Origin: Streptomyces sp. MP131-18
GTDB lineage: Bacteria > Actinomycetota > Actinomycetes > Streptomycetales > Streptomycetaceae
NCBI RefSeq assembly: GCF_001984575.1
Contig: NZ_LZNS01000001.1
Coordinates: 4,653,528 to 4,717,527, forward strand
DNA length: 64,000 nucleotides
Direction: 5' to 3'
The position numbers were made by a program, and so were the translations under genes. The notes under the pieces were generated by a model, which was given only the letters and a program-made list of their open reading frames with translations, was not told the DNA's origin and did no database searches. Position 1 is the stretch's first letter. Each line of letters begins with the position of its first letter. Below are positions 33,117-40,112 of the stretch, one piece after another.

Positions 33117-33803
33117 GTGAACGCGGCGGCCGCCGGCGAGCCCAGCCCGCAACGTGAGCTGGTCATGAGCATGCTGATCAACGCGGTGGCGCCGATCGCG
33201 CTGTTCTACGGCTTGCGCGCGGCTGGGGTCGACCAGTGGACGGCCCTGATGCTGGGCCTGGTCGCACCGGCGGTCGCAGTTGTTCACTCAGTGATCACGA
33301 AACGGCGTATCGACATGCTCGCCGGCCTCATCGTGACCGTCCTGCTCCTCAGCGTCGCGTTGTCGTTCCTGAGCGGCAGTCCGAGAACCCTGCTGGCGCG
33401 CGACGGCTGGATCACCGCCGTGGCGGGCATCTGGATTCTGCTGACGATTCCACGGATCCCGTACTACCTGTACGCGTTGCGAACCTTCACCGGTGCCACC
33501 TTGCGCGAGCGCATCAACGCCGCGTGGCGTGACACGCCTGCCTTCCGGCGGGTGATGCACGCGGGCACGGTGATCTGGGGTTCCGCGTTGCTGCTGGACG
33601 CCGTGAGCACGGTGATACTGGCCTACACGATGCCGGTCGACAGCGTCCCGCTGATCGGTGCGCTCAAGCTCGTGACGCTGATCATTCTCGCCGAGGTGAT
33701 CAGTCAGGTGATTTTCAGGCGCAAGGGCGTACCGCTCCTACCAGCCGAACCTGCCGAACCTGCCGAACCTGCCGACGCCAACTCCGGCCAGGACGGCCGA
33801 TGA
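33117..33803 (+). CDS. VC0807-family-like integral membrane protein
   Basis: The 228-residue protein is predicted to have five or six membrane segments (for example NAVAPIALFYGLRAAGV, LMLGLVAPAVAVVHSVI, LAGLIVTVLLLSVALSFL, ITAVAGIWILLTIP, TVIWGSALLLDAVSTVI). The start ELVMSMLINAVAPIALFYGL is typical of VC0807 family proteins, whose role is unknown. The C-terminal tail has a PAEPAEPAEPAEPAD repeat coded by a nine-base DNA repeat. The GTG start has no strong ribosome-binding site. TetR palindromes lie just upstream. It overlaps the pseudogene start by four bases. Confidence 0.82.
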   Translation: MNAAAAGEPSPQRELVMSMLINAVAPIALFYGLRAAGVDQWTALMLGLVAPAVAVVHSVITKRRIDMLAGLIVTVLLLSVALSFLSGSPRTLLARDGWITAVAGIWILLTIPRIPYYLYALRTFTGATLRERINAAWRDTPAFRRVMHAGTVIWGSALLLDAVSTVILAYTMPVDSVPLIGALKLVTLIILAEVISQVIFRRKGVPLLPAEPAEPAEPADANSGQDGR

Positions 33804-34093
33804 GCGGGCGCAGGTACGTCGTCACCGGCTCGGCTTCCTGAATCGGCGCTGCCACCGCGTCGATCCTTCGTGCCCAAGGTGCCAGGGTCATCGGCTGCGA
33901 CCTGAGCGACGCCGACATCCCGACGAGGCAGCCGCACCGCAACCTCTCGGCGGCTTTCCGGGCCGACCGGTGGGCCGGCCACCTCATCAGTTGGCTGGCG
34001 AGCCCGGAGAACCGCTTCGTCACCGGTCAGGTGATCTTCGCCGACGGCGGCGCCGAAGCAATATTGGCCGGTGACCGTCAGTGGCGAGCGTGA
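33800..34093 (+). pseudogene. Short-chain dehydrogenase/reductase remnant with stop codon and internal deletion
   Basis: The ATG at 33800 overlaps the membrane gene's stop (ATGA). The frame reads MSGRRYVVTGSAS, then a TGA at 33839-33841 where the family glycine of the TGxxxGIG cofactor loop should be, then IGAATASILRAQGARV and IGCDLSDADI, the end of the Rossmann beta2. It jumps directly to WLASPENRFVTGQV and IFADGGAEAI, the normal SDR C-terminus. About 150 residues with the catalytic Ser-Tyr-Lys are missing, but the frame stays the same to a TGA at 34091. It is a decayed gene once coupled to the membrane protein. Confidence 0.85.
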
Positions 34094-34281
34094 CACCCAG
34101 CGGGTGATTGCCGGTCATGACCACGCCGCTGCCCTCGTACTTGCCCCGGCGCCGGAGGCCTACCAGCGTTCCCGGACCGTGCACTGCTCATCGACCTCAT
34201 GGTGATGGTGCGCGTGGTGACCTGGTCCGTGAGTGCACCCGTTCCGCTCCGTGCCCCACACGGTGGCACACTCACCGCACG
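34094..34281. other. Intergenic sequence, mostly featureless
   Basis: No gene that I can support. On the minus strand a frame with the string GVVMTGNHPLGVTL appears near 34107-34150 in a stretch that may be another degraded gene end. It is too short for me to assign. Confidence 0.35.
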
Positions 34282-34380
34282 GTCACCGGCGACCACCCGG
34301 GACCCGAACCCGGCGCGGCGCAGCGCGGTTCCGGCGCGCGCCGCCACTTGCGGGTCGATCTCCACCGTGGTGAGCGCGCG
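34282..34380 (-). pseudogene. Fragment of a protein-isoaspartate methyltransferase-like gene
   Basis: Read on the minus strand, 33 codons encode RALTTVEIDPQVAARAGTAL and RRAGFGSRVVAGD. This is the part from the SAM-ribose acidic motif (TTVEID) to the GD of PIMT enzymes, and aligns by eye with DAVTTVEVDAGVAERARRAL...VVTGD (residues 127-158) of the intact gene at 35873-37012. No methyltransferase motifs flank it in any frame, so only a fragment survives. It suggests a duplicated or exchanged copy beside the peptidase gene. Confidence 0.6.
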
Positions 34381-34443
34381 GCTGTGGGGTCTGTCATGCG
34401 ATGCGCACATTCGGTTGGGCCTTGTCGGTCGAGAATTTTGGGC

Positions 34444-35808
34444 ATGGATCTCATTCAAGGCAGACGATTCCGCCGGTGCCTGCTGGTCGCGGCCGTGCTG
34501 GTCGGCACGAGTGCCGGTGCCGGTGTTTCCGGCGCGGTGGCGAGCGGCGGGGACCTCGATGTCACCGACTACGACGTCACGGTGGACTATCGGCCGGACA
34601 CCCAACTGCTTAGGGGCGTCACGGTGGTCACCGCCACGGCGACGGAGGAGCTGGACCGTTTCACGCTGCACCTCAGCGAGTTGACGGCCCGTTCGGTCAC
34701 GGTCGATGGGGAGGCGGTGACGTCCTTCGCCCAGGACGGCGCGAAGGATCTCGTCATCGTGCCGGCGACGGCGATCGGGCGCGGCGCCGAGTTCGAGGTG
34801 CGGGTCGAGTACGACGGGACGCCCGGCGCCGGGTGGCACCCCACCGCGTCGGGCGGGGCCACCGCGTTCCTGGGCAGCTCCAGCGCGTGGTTCGCGGCCC
34901 ACGAGGACGCCCACGACAAGGCCGCCTTCCACCTGACGGCGACCGTGCCGGACGGCTGGAGCGTCGTTTCGATCGGCCGGGAGGGACCGGTGCGGCGCGA
35001 GTCCGGCACGGCCACGTTCCAGTGGACGGAGCCCGCGGTCGACCCCGCCCGCATCGCCGTGTCGATCGACCGGTTCACCATCGAACGTTCGGCGCTCGCC
35101 GACGGGACCCCGGTCGTCAACGCGTACGCGCCGGAACTGATGGAGACCACCAAACCGCTGGCGGACCGGTTGCCGGAGATACTCGACTTCCTCTCCGGCA
35201 CGTTCGGCCCGTATCCGCAGCAGGCGGCAGGCAACGTCTTCGTCCACGTGAACGACGACGCGCCGGCGACCGCGCCGCAGACCCGGCCGGTGTATCTCGG
35301 CGCCGGAAACCAGCAGTTCATGAACCTCAGCACCGTCGTCCACGAGCAGGCCCACCAGTGGTACGGGAACGCGGTCGCGGGTCGCGGGTCCGCGGACAAC
35401 TGTCTGGCCGAGTGCTTCGCCTCCTACGCCACCTGGCTGTGGGACGAGGCCAAGGACGGCGCCGACCTCGACGCCCGCTACCGCGAGCAGGTCATCGCCA
35501 ACCAGGACAACGCCGGCTTCTGGGCGGAGCTTTACCGCCCCGGCGAGACGCCGGGCATGGGCATGTACACCAAGGGCCCGCTCGCCCTGCACGCGCTCCG
35601 CGCGCAGGTCGGCGACGAGGCGTTCCACCAGTTGATCAGGCAGTGGCCGCAGGAACGGCGCGGCGACTACGCCGACTGGCCGGAGTTCGAGGCGTTCGCC
35701 GAGACGGTCACCGGACAGGACCTCACCGGCTTCTTCCAGGCGTGGTTCCGCGACGGAACGGTGCCCGCGGACGAGTACCTCTGGCCCGGCGGGGTCACCT
35801 CCGGCTGA
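34444..35808 (+). CDS. Secreted M1-family zinc aminopeptidase
   Basis: The 454-residue enzyme has a signal peptide: RRFR then a hydrophobic CLLVAAVLVGTSAGAGVSG core (residues 8-31), giving export by Sec. The zinc site is complete: HEQAH at 300-304 plus Glu323 exactly 18 residues after the second His, as M1 needs. A normal GAMEN motif is not seen; TRPVYLGAGNQQFMN precedes the site instead. Bacterial M1 enzymes trim N-terminal residues of peptides outside the cell. It converges on the PIMT gene with 64 bases between, so it could process the neighbouring peptide, though that is inference. The start codon has no strong ribosome-binding site. Confidence 0.87.
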   Translation: MDLIQGRRFRRCLLVAAVLVGTSAGAGVSGAVASGGDLDVTDYDVTVDYRPDTQLLRGVTVVTATATEELDRFTLHLSELTARSVTVDGEAVTSFAQDGAKDLVIVPATAIGRGAEFEVRVEYDGTPGAGWHPTASGGATAFLGSSSAWFAAHEDAHDKAAFHLTATVPDGWSVVSIGREGPVRRESGTATFQWTEPAVDPARIAVSIDRFTIERSALADGTPVVNAYAPELMETTKPLADRLPEILDFLSGTFGPYPQQAAGNVFVHVNDDAPATAPQTRPVYLGAGNQQFMNLSTVVHEQAHQWYGNAVAGRGSADNCLAECFASYATWLWDEAKDGADLDARYREQVIANQDNAGFWAELYRPGETPGMGMYTKGPLALHALRAQVGDEAFHQLIRQWPQERRGDYADWPEFEAFAETVTGQDLTGFFQAWFRDGTVPADEYLWPGGVTSG

Positions 35809-35872
35809 GGTGACCCGGATGGGGGCGGGCCGGACTCCGGTGCCGCGGCGTGGAGTTCGCCGCATGCCCGCA

Positions 35873-37012
35873 CTACACGGCCGTGACGGGAACGGGCCGG
35901 TCGGGGGAATCCAGCCAGGGCGTGGTGCGTTCACGGGTGACGGTCAGCCCGAAACGCCCGACTCCCGGCCTGCCCTGCCGGTCCCACCACCGCCAGGCCG
36001 CCGCCACCTCGTCCCAGAGCCGCCGCGGTCCGTACTGGTACACGAGGCCGGTCCCGTCGTCCCCGGCGAACCGTACCGCTGCCCAGGAACTGTCCGACAG
36101 GCTGTAGAACCACGCCGCCGTCTCGCCGTTCCGCTCGCCCGCGACGTGAGCGCATCGCGGTACAGCCATACCGAGAACGAACGGGGCCGCGTCGTACGGT
36201 CCGTGGGCCACGACTTCGGTACCGAGATCCGTCGTGCTCTCCACCGCCCCGTGCGGCCACGCACCGGACACGTACGCATCGTGCCGCGGCCATGCCAGGC
36301 GGTGCGCGCGGAGTTTCATGAACTGGGTGAGCCGGGTGAAACGACCGGCGGCACTCCGCCCGTCCGCCGCGACCACGAGCCCGGCCACGCCGTCGGCCGT
36401 GCAGTAGTCCGTGCCCCAGGGGACGAGGATGACGCCGCCCGGCCGGGTCTGCTCGATCCAGGCGTGGGGAACGCCACGCATCCCGCACGTGACGATCAGG
36501 CGGTCATAAGGCGCGCCATCGGAACAGCCCGCCGAACCGTCCCCCGTGACGACGCGCGGGGTGAGGCCGGTGTCTTTCAGCGCCCGCCGCGCCCGTTCGG
36601 CGACGCCCGCGTCGACCTCCACGGTCGTGACGGCGTCACTGCCGAGCCGGTGGGCCAGCAGCCCGGCGTTCCACCCGGTCCCGGTGCCGATCTCCAGCGC
36701 GGTCATGCCCGGCCGGACGTCGAGGTCGGCCAGCATCTCCAGCACCAGGCTCGGCATGGACGCGGAGGAGGACGGCACCACGCCGCCGTCCTCACCGTCG
36801 TGCCGACCATCGTCCCACTGCACTGTGACCGGCACATTCGCCTCCGCCGCCCGCTGCCAGCGCACCGGGTCGACATCACGGTCGACGAACACGTGCCGCC
36901 CGGAGGCTGTGTCGAACGGCCATATCCGCGACGGCAGGAACCGCGCACGCGGCACGGCCCGGACCGCCTCGACCCACTCCGGAGCGACGCTCTCCGCCGT
37001 GAACGCCGTCAC
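35873..37012 (-). CDS. RiPP-type protein-L-isoaspartate O-methyltransferase homologue
   Basis: The 379-residue protein has the PIMT fold: VPRARFLPSRIW, SSSASMPSLVLEML (80-94), SAM loop ALEIGTGTGWNAGLLAHRL (105-123), ribose motif TTVEVD (129-134), VVTGDG (154-159), PYDRLIVTCG and RPGGVILVPWG. Housekeeping PIMT is about 210 residues; the extra 180-residue C-terminal domain (PRHDAYVSGAWPHG..., rich in W and D) is the form seen in RiPP methyltransferases such as those of lanthipeptides and imiditides. Those methylate an Asp of a peptide, which then closes to aspartimide. It starts 4 bases inside the peptide gene's stop (ATGA), so the pair is coupled. Confidence 0.85.
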   Translation of the reverse strand: MTAFTAESVAPEWVEAVRAVPRARFLPSRIWPFDTASGRHVFVDRDVDPVRWQRAAEANVPVTVQWDDGRHDGEDGGVVPSSSASMPSLVLEMLADLDVRPGMTALEIGTGTGWNAGLLAHRLGSDAVTTVEVDAGVAERARRALKDTGLTPRVVTGDGSAGCSDGAPYDRLIVTCGMRGVPHAWIEQTRPGGVILVPWGTDYCTADGVAGLVVAADGRSAAGRFTRLTQFMKLRAHRLAWPRHDAYVSGAWPHGAVESTTDLGTEVVAHGPYDAAPFVLGMAVPRCAHVAGERNGETAAWFYSLSDSSWAAVRFAGDDGTGLVYQYGPRRLWDEVAAAWRWWDRQGRPGVGRFGLTVTRERTTPWLDSPDRPVPVTAV

Positions 37013-37149
37013 GAGCCCGGCTTGCGGTGACCCCCGTCCCCCGGCGGTGTGCTGCCATCGGGGTGGGGCGGCGGAGGAGCGGGAAAGGGTGCGAGCGGCG
37101 CGCGGGGGCCTTGGTGCTTCCCGTCGTCCTTCTTGTCATCCTCGGGCAT
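37009..37149 (-). CDS. 46-residue Pro/Asp-rich peptide, candidate RiPP precursor
   Basis: The ATG at 37149 has AAGGAGG at ideal spacing (about 37155-37162), and the stop overlaps the methyltransferase start, so a real small gene is well supported. The N-terminal 16 residues are charged (MPEDDKKDDGKHQGPR); the middle is Ala/Pro-rich (APLAPFPAPPPP); the C-terminus is HPDGSTPPGDGGHRKPGS. Asp-Gly pairs stand at residues 9-10, 31-32 and 38-39, and Asp-Gly is the most aspartimide-prone dipeptide. There are no Cys and few Ser/Thr, so a lanthipeptide is unlikely. A possible -10 (GATACT on the minus strand, 37174-37179) lies upstream. It is too short for most gene callers. Confidence 0.75.
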   Translation of the reverse strand: MPEDDKKDDGKHQGPRAPLAPFPAPPPPHPDGSTPPGDGGHRKPGS

Positions 37150-37255
37150 GTGCAACCTCCTTGCTGCACCGAAAGTATCAGCAGTCTCGCGCTGAGTGAA
37201 CGGCGCACGGTTGCGCGTCAGCCCGCCCCCGCGCCGCTTCGCAACGGCCCGAGGG

Positions 37256-37468
37256 TCAGCCGGCGTCCAGCCGACCGGACTTGGTGGCCTCGATGAACGG
37301 CCGCCAGGCGGTGCCGGGCACGAACAGCGCCGGGCCGGAGCGGGCCTTCGTGTCGCGGACCGGGATGGTGTGGGGGATGCCGTCCGCGACCTCGACGCAG
37401 GAGCCGCCGTCACTGTTGCTGTAGCTGGAGGTGCGCCAGGCGGCGGTGCGCAGATCAGGCTTGGTCAT
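37256..37468 (-). CDS. DUF397-domain protein (small, XRE partner)
   Basis: The 70-residue protein is a DUF397 family member: AAWRTSSYSNSDGGSCVEVA, IPVRDTKARSGPALFVPGTA and WRPFIEATKSGRLDAG. These pair with an upstream XRE regulator in many Streptomyces and several (BldB/Abb and related) act with it in development or secondary metabolism. The start at 37468 overlaps the XRE stop by four bases. It ends 107 bases before the peptide gene on the same strand, so a shared transcript is possible. Confidence 0.93.
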   Translation of the reverse strand: MTKPDLRTAAWRTSSYSNSDGGSCVEVADGIPHTIPVRDTKARSGPALFVPGTAWRPFIEATKSGRLDAG

Positions 37469-38298
37469 TGGTCCTCGTACTCCTTGATTACCGACTCGAT
37501 CAGGGCGAGGGACGCCTCGGGGGAGAGGGCCGCTGCCCGGAGCCAATCGTAGGACCGGCGGTAACGGGCGTGCACCTCCGGATCATCGATCAGGCGACCC
37601 GAGAATTCGTTCTCGATGTACACCATGGGTGGGGCGTCCTCGAAGGTCAGGAACGTGATCATGTGGTTCAGCGGGGGCGGCAGAGCGGAGGCCATCGGGA
37701 AGATCTGGATGACCGCCTTCTTCTCCCGCACCGCGGTGGCAAGCCGCTTCAGTTGTTCGTGCGCCGCTGCGGGGCCCCCTGTCCCGGCGCGGATCAGCGT
37801 CTCGTGCAGCACGACCCAGAAACGCGGCCCCCCTGTCTCGAAAAACTGACGGGAACGCTCCAGCCGGGCGGCCACCATCTCTTCCACCTTCTCCGGCGGG
37901 CGGAGCGGGTCGCCCGCCTCCATGAGGGCCCGGGCGTACGCCTCGGTCTGGAGCAGCCCCGGGATCAGCGTCGGGGCGTATTCGAGGATGGCGATCGCGA
38001 CTCTCTCCAACTCCGCCGTGTCGACGAAGTATTCGGCAAGCCGCGATGCCTTCTTGATGGCCGTGGCCAGGTCCTTGAAGAAGCTGTCCGTGCCGAACTC
38101 GCGGTCGAGCAACTGCGCCAGGTCCGGCTGGAGCTTCCGCTCCGCCCGTTCGATCTGCGCCAGGTACCCGGCGCCCGTGAACACCCGCGTCCCCAACTGC
38201 TCAAGGCTCAGCCCGGCTTCCTCGCGCTTGGCGCGCATGTGCGCGCCGCAGAACGCGGCCGGTGACTCGCCGGGATTCAGTGGCTTCTTGTTGACCAC
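37465..38298 (-). CDS. XRE-family regulator with DUF5753 domain
   Basis: The 277-residue protein has an N-terminal helix-turn-helix (AKREEAGLSLEQLGTRVFTG and AGYLAQIERAERKLQ, residues about 22-60) and a DUF5753 C-terminal domain (YAPTLIPGLLQTEAYARALME, ARLERSRQFF, LHETLIRA and IQIFPMASALPP). It is coupled to DUF397 by a four-base overlap. I chose the GTG at 38298 (product VNKKPLNPGESPAAFCG) with GGAGGGG about 10 bases upstream; the upper extension is shadow. The partner DUF397 protein may modulate it. Confidence 0.92.
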   Translation of the reverse strand: MVNKKPLNPGESPAAFCGAHMRAKREEAGLSLEQLGTRVFTGAGYLAQIERAERKLQPDLAQLLDREFGTDSFFKDLATAIKKASRLAEYFVDTAELERVAIAILEYAPTLIPGLLQTEAYARALMEAGDPLRPPEKVEEMVAARLERSRQFFETGGPRFWVVLHETLIRAGTGGPAAAHEQLKRLATAVREKKAVIQIFPMASALPPPLNHMITFLTFEDAPPMVYIENEFSGRLIDDPEVHARYRRSYDWLRAAALSPEASLALIESVIKEYEDQ

Positions 38299-38421
38299 GG
38301 CCTCACTGCCCCTCCGTGCGCCAGCGCAGGTGCGCTGTTCAAAGGCTGTCCACGGTAGCGCCTCCCGCGCCACGCTGTGAGCGAGTCATCACAGATAGGC
38401 ACGGAAGAGGGATGTGAGGCA

Positions 38422-38610
38422 GTGTCGATCCTCCATGGACGCGCGGACGCCGAGAGCGCCGCGCACGAACTGCGGGAGGCGCTGGCGGGCAGCGGGATCA
38501 CGTTGCCCTCGCTCGGCATCGACCCGCTGTACCCGCTGGTGGAGCTGGGGCGTTGCAATGCGGAGACCGCGCTGCGGCTGGCTGCCGTGCTGCGGAGGTG
38601 CGGGCGGTGA
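38422..38610 (+). CDS. Small hypothetical protein (62 residues)
   Basis: It has the sequence GRADAESAAHELREALAGSG, then LPSLGIDPLYPLVELGRCN and AETALRLAAVLRRCGR. The pattern recurs beside XRE/DUF397 pairs in Streptomyces, but I know no function. GTG at 38422 has TGAGG just upstream; a GTG at 38377 lacks a site. Its stop overlaps the next start (GTGA). Confidence 0.6.
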   Translation: MSILHGRADAESAAHELREALAGSGITLPSLGIDPLYPLVELGRCNAETALRLAAVLRRCGR

Positions 38611-38759
38611 AGGGGGAGAGGGAGGAGAAGGAGCCGCAGGAGGCACCTGAGGCGCCGGAGCCGGAGGAGGCGGTGCCGTTCGACGACACGACGGAGGCGC
38701 TGCGGCTGCGGCTGGCCGAACTTTCCGAGCGGGTGCGGCTGCACCTGGAAGGGCGGTGA
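38607..38759 (+). CDS. Very acidic small hypothetical protein (50 residues)
   Basis: The GTG start overlaps the preceding stop. The sequence is rich in Glu/Pro (KGEREEKEPQEAPEAPEPEE) followed by a helix, TEALRLRLAELSERVRLHLE, that may form an amphipathic dimer or coiled coil. No family recognised. It ends one base before the next start. Confidence 0.55.
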   Translation: MKGEREEKEPQEAPEAPEPEEAVPFDDTTEALRLRLAELSERVRLHLEGR

Positions 38760-38760
38760 G

Positions 38761-38979
38761 GTGATGGTGGTCGGGGTGCTGGTGGCCGTGGAGATCGACG
38801 CGCGTTCGGTGCTGCGCGGGGATCAGGTCATGGTCGGCGGGCAGGCGTTCACGGTCAGCGACATGGTGACGGTGCCGGGCGGCAAGCGGCTGGAGTTCGT
38901 CTCGGGCGAGACGTTGACACTGCGCGCCCACACGGTGCTGTGGGCCAGCCGCCGGATCACCCCCCGGCGCCGCCCCTGA
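38761..38979 (+). CDS. Small hypothetical protein (72 residues)
   Basis: It starts GTG-ATG-GTG, so 38761 and 38764 are both possible. The product is beta-rich (VGVLVAVEIDARSVLRGDQV, MVGGQAFTVSDMVTVPGG and LRAHTVLWASRRITPRRRP) and basic at the end. It is the last of three coupled genes. The lipoprotein gene starts converging from the other strand three bases later. Confidence 0.55.
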   Translation: MMVVGVLVAVEIDARSVLRGDQVMVGGQAFTVSDMVTVPGGKRLEFVSGETLTLRAHTVLWASRRITPRRRP

Positions 38980-38981
38980 GG

Positions 38982-40004
38982 TTATCCGGGGGCCGGTGCC
39001 CGTTCGGGTTGGAGGGCCTCGCCCGTGTGGGCGTCGAGGGGGGCGCGTTCCGCGAGGGGGCGTTCCAGGTCCACCGTCTTCCGCACCGTGCGCTCCTCTT
39101 CTGTGCACCTCGTGCCCGGCGGCGGCCCGCCGACGACCGACGCGGCGAGGACGACGCTCTCGTCCGTCTCCAGCACGTCGACGGCCAAGTCGTCGCAGGA
39201 GCCCATCAGCAGGGTGACGGTGACCTGCCGGCCGTCCTCGCTGACCGGCCCCAGTGCCTCCAGCCCCACCGGCCGGTGCTCGCCGTCCGCCGCCACCGGG
39301 CCGACGGGGGCGGCCGGCGGCTCGGGGACGGCGACGGCGGCGTGCCGCAGCGGGGTGTCGTAGCCGTCGAGCGTGAAGAGCCAGGCCGGGACCTCGGCCG
39401 GTCCCCGGCTGGTGCGCAGCCGCATCTCGCCCGGCTCCACGTCGGTTACCCGCAACGCGTGGAAGTCCGGGGAATGGTCGTCGATCCCGCTGTCCATCTC
39501 TCCGAAGACGTCGGCGGCCGACCGCAGTGGCACCGGCCCGTTCTCCCCGGCCTCTCCGTTCTCCCCGTTCTCCCACCGGATCGAGCCGTCCGCCGACTCG
39601 TCGGGCAGGGAGGTCAGCGCCTTGAAGCTGCCGTTCTCGAACGCCCGCGTGTCCGACTCGTCGCGCAGTCCGCCCTCGGGCAGTTCGACAAGGGGGGCGA
39701 GCGGGTGGAACTCCGCCGCCCACCGGCCCGCCGCGTCCGACGCCTCCCACGCGTCGGCCACCGCGCACATGCGCGGCAACCGCTCGCGCTCGGGGTCGGG
39801 CCCGGCCCCGGGCAGGCACGGGTCGTCGGCGGGTGCCGTACTCGGGTCCGGCGCCGGGTCCGGCCCGGGGTCCCGCCCCTGCTCCGCTTCCGCGCCGCAG
39901 CCGAGGACGCCCGCGGCGAGCGCGACGAGCGCGGCGAGGAGGCCCCCCGTCAGCGGGCGCGTTCCGCGACCGCTCCAAGTGGTCCACGCATCACGGTGAT
40001 TCAT
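38982..40004 (-). CDS. Secreted lipoprotein of unknown function
   Basis: The 340-residue protein has a lipoprotein signal: a basic start, a hydrophobic LLAALVALAAGVLGC segment with Cys at about residue 36, then an acidic GAEAEQGRDPGPDPAPDPST linker. The mature part has an ordered stretch with PAWLFTLDGYDTPLRHAAVA and LMGSCDDLAVDVLETDESVVLAA, and Asp/Glu and Cys pairs; no family recognised. ATG at 40004 has GGAAGG upstream. It is divergent from the Ser/Thr kinase gene at 40113 with 108 bases between, so they may share a promoter region and act in one signalling path. Confidence 0.8.
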   Translation of the reverse strand: MNHRDAWTTWSGRGTRPLTGGLLAALVALAAGVLGCGAEAEQGRDPGPDPAPDPSTAPADDPCLPGAGPDPERERLPRMCAVADAWEASDAAGRWAAEFHPLAPLVELPEGGLRDESDTRAFENGSFKALTSLPDESADGSIRWENGENGEAGENGPVPLRSAADVFGEMDSGIDDHSPDFHALRVTDVEPGEMRLRTSRGPAEVPAWLFTLDGYDTPLRHAAVAVPEPPAAPVGPVAADGEHRPVGLEALGPVSEDGRQVTVTLLMGSCDDLAVDVLETDESVVLAASVVGGPPPGTRCTEEERTVRKTVDLERPLAERAPLDAHTGEALQPERAPAPG

Positions 40005-40112
40005 GACCTTCCGACGGGGGCACGGCCCGACCGGTTCCGGGGGAACGGCTGGGCAGGGCGGGTGCCGTGGTGTGTAATCCCGTGGGGGGACGAGCGCGAG
40101 GGGAGAACCTTG

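Noticed and set aside
34107..34150. Minus-strand string resembling GVVMTGNHPLGVTL
   Set aside because: Too short and in a different frame from the PIMT fragment; I could not place it in a family.
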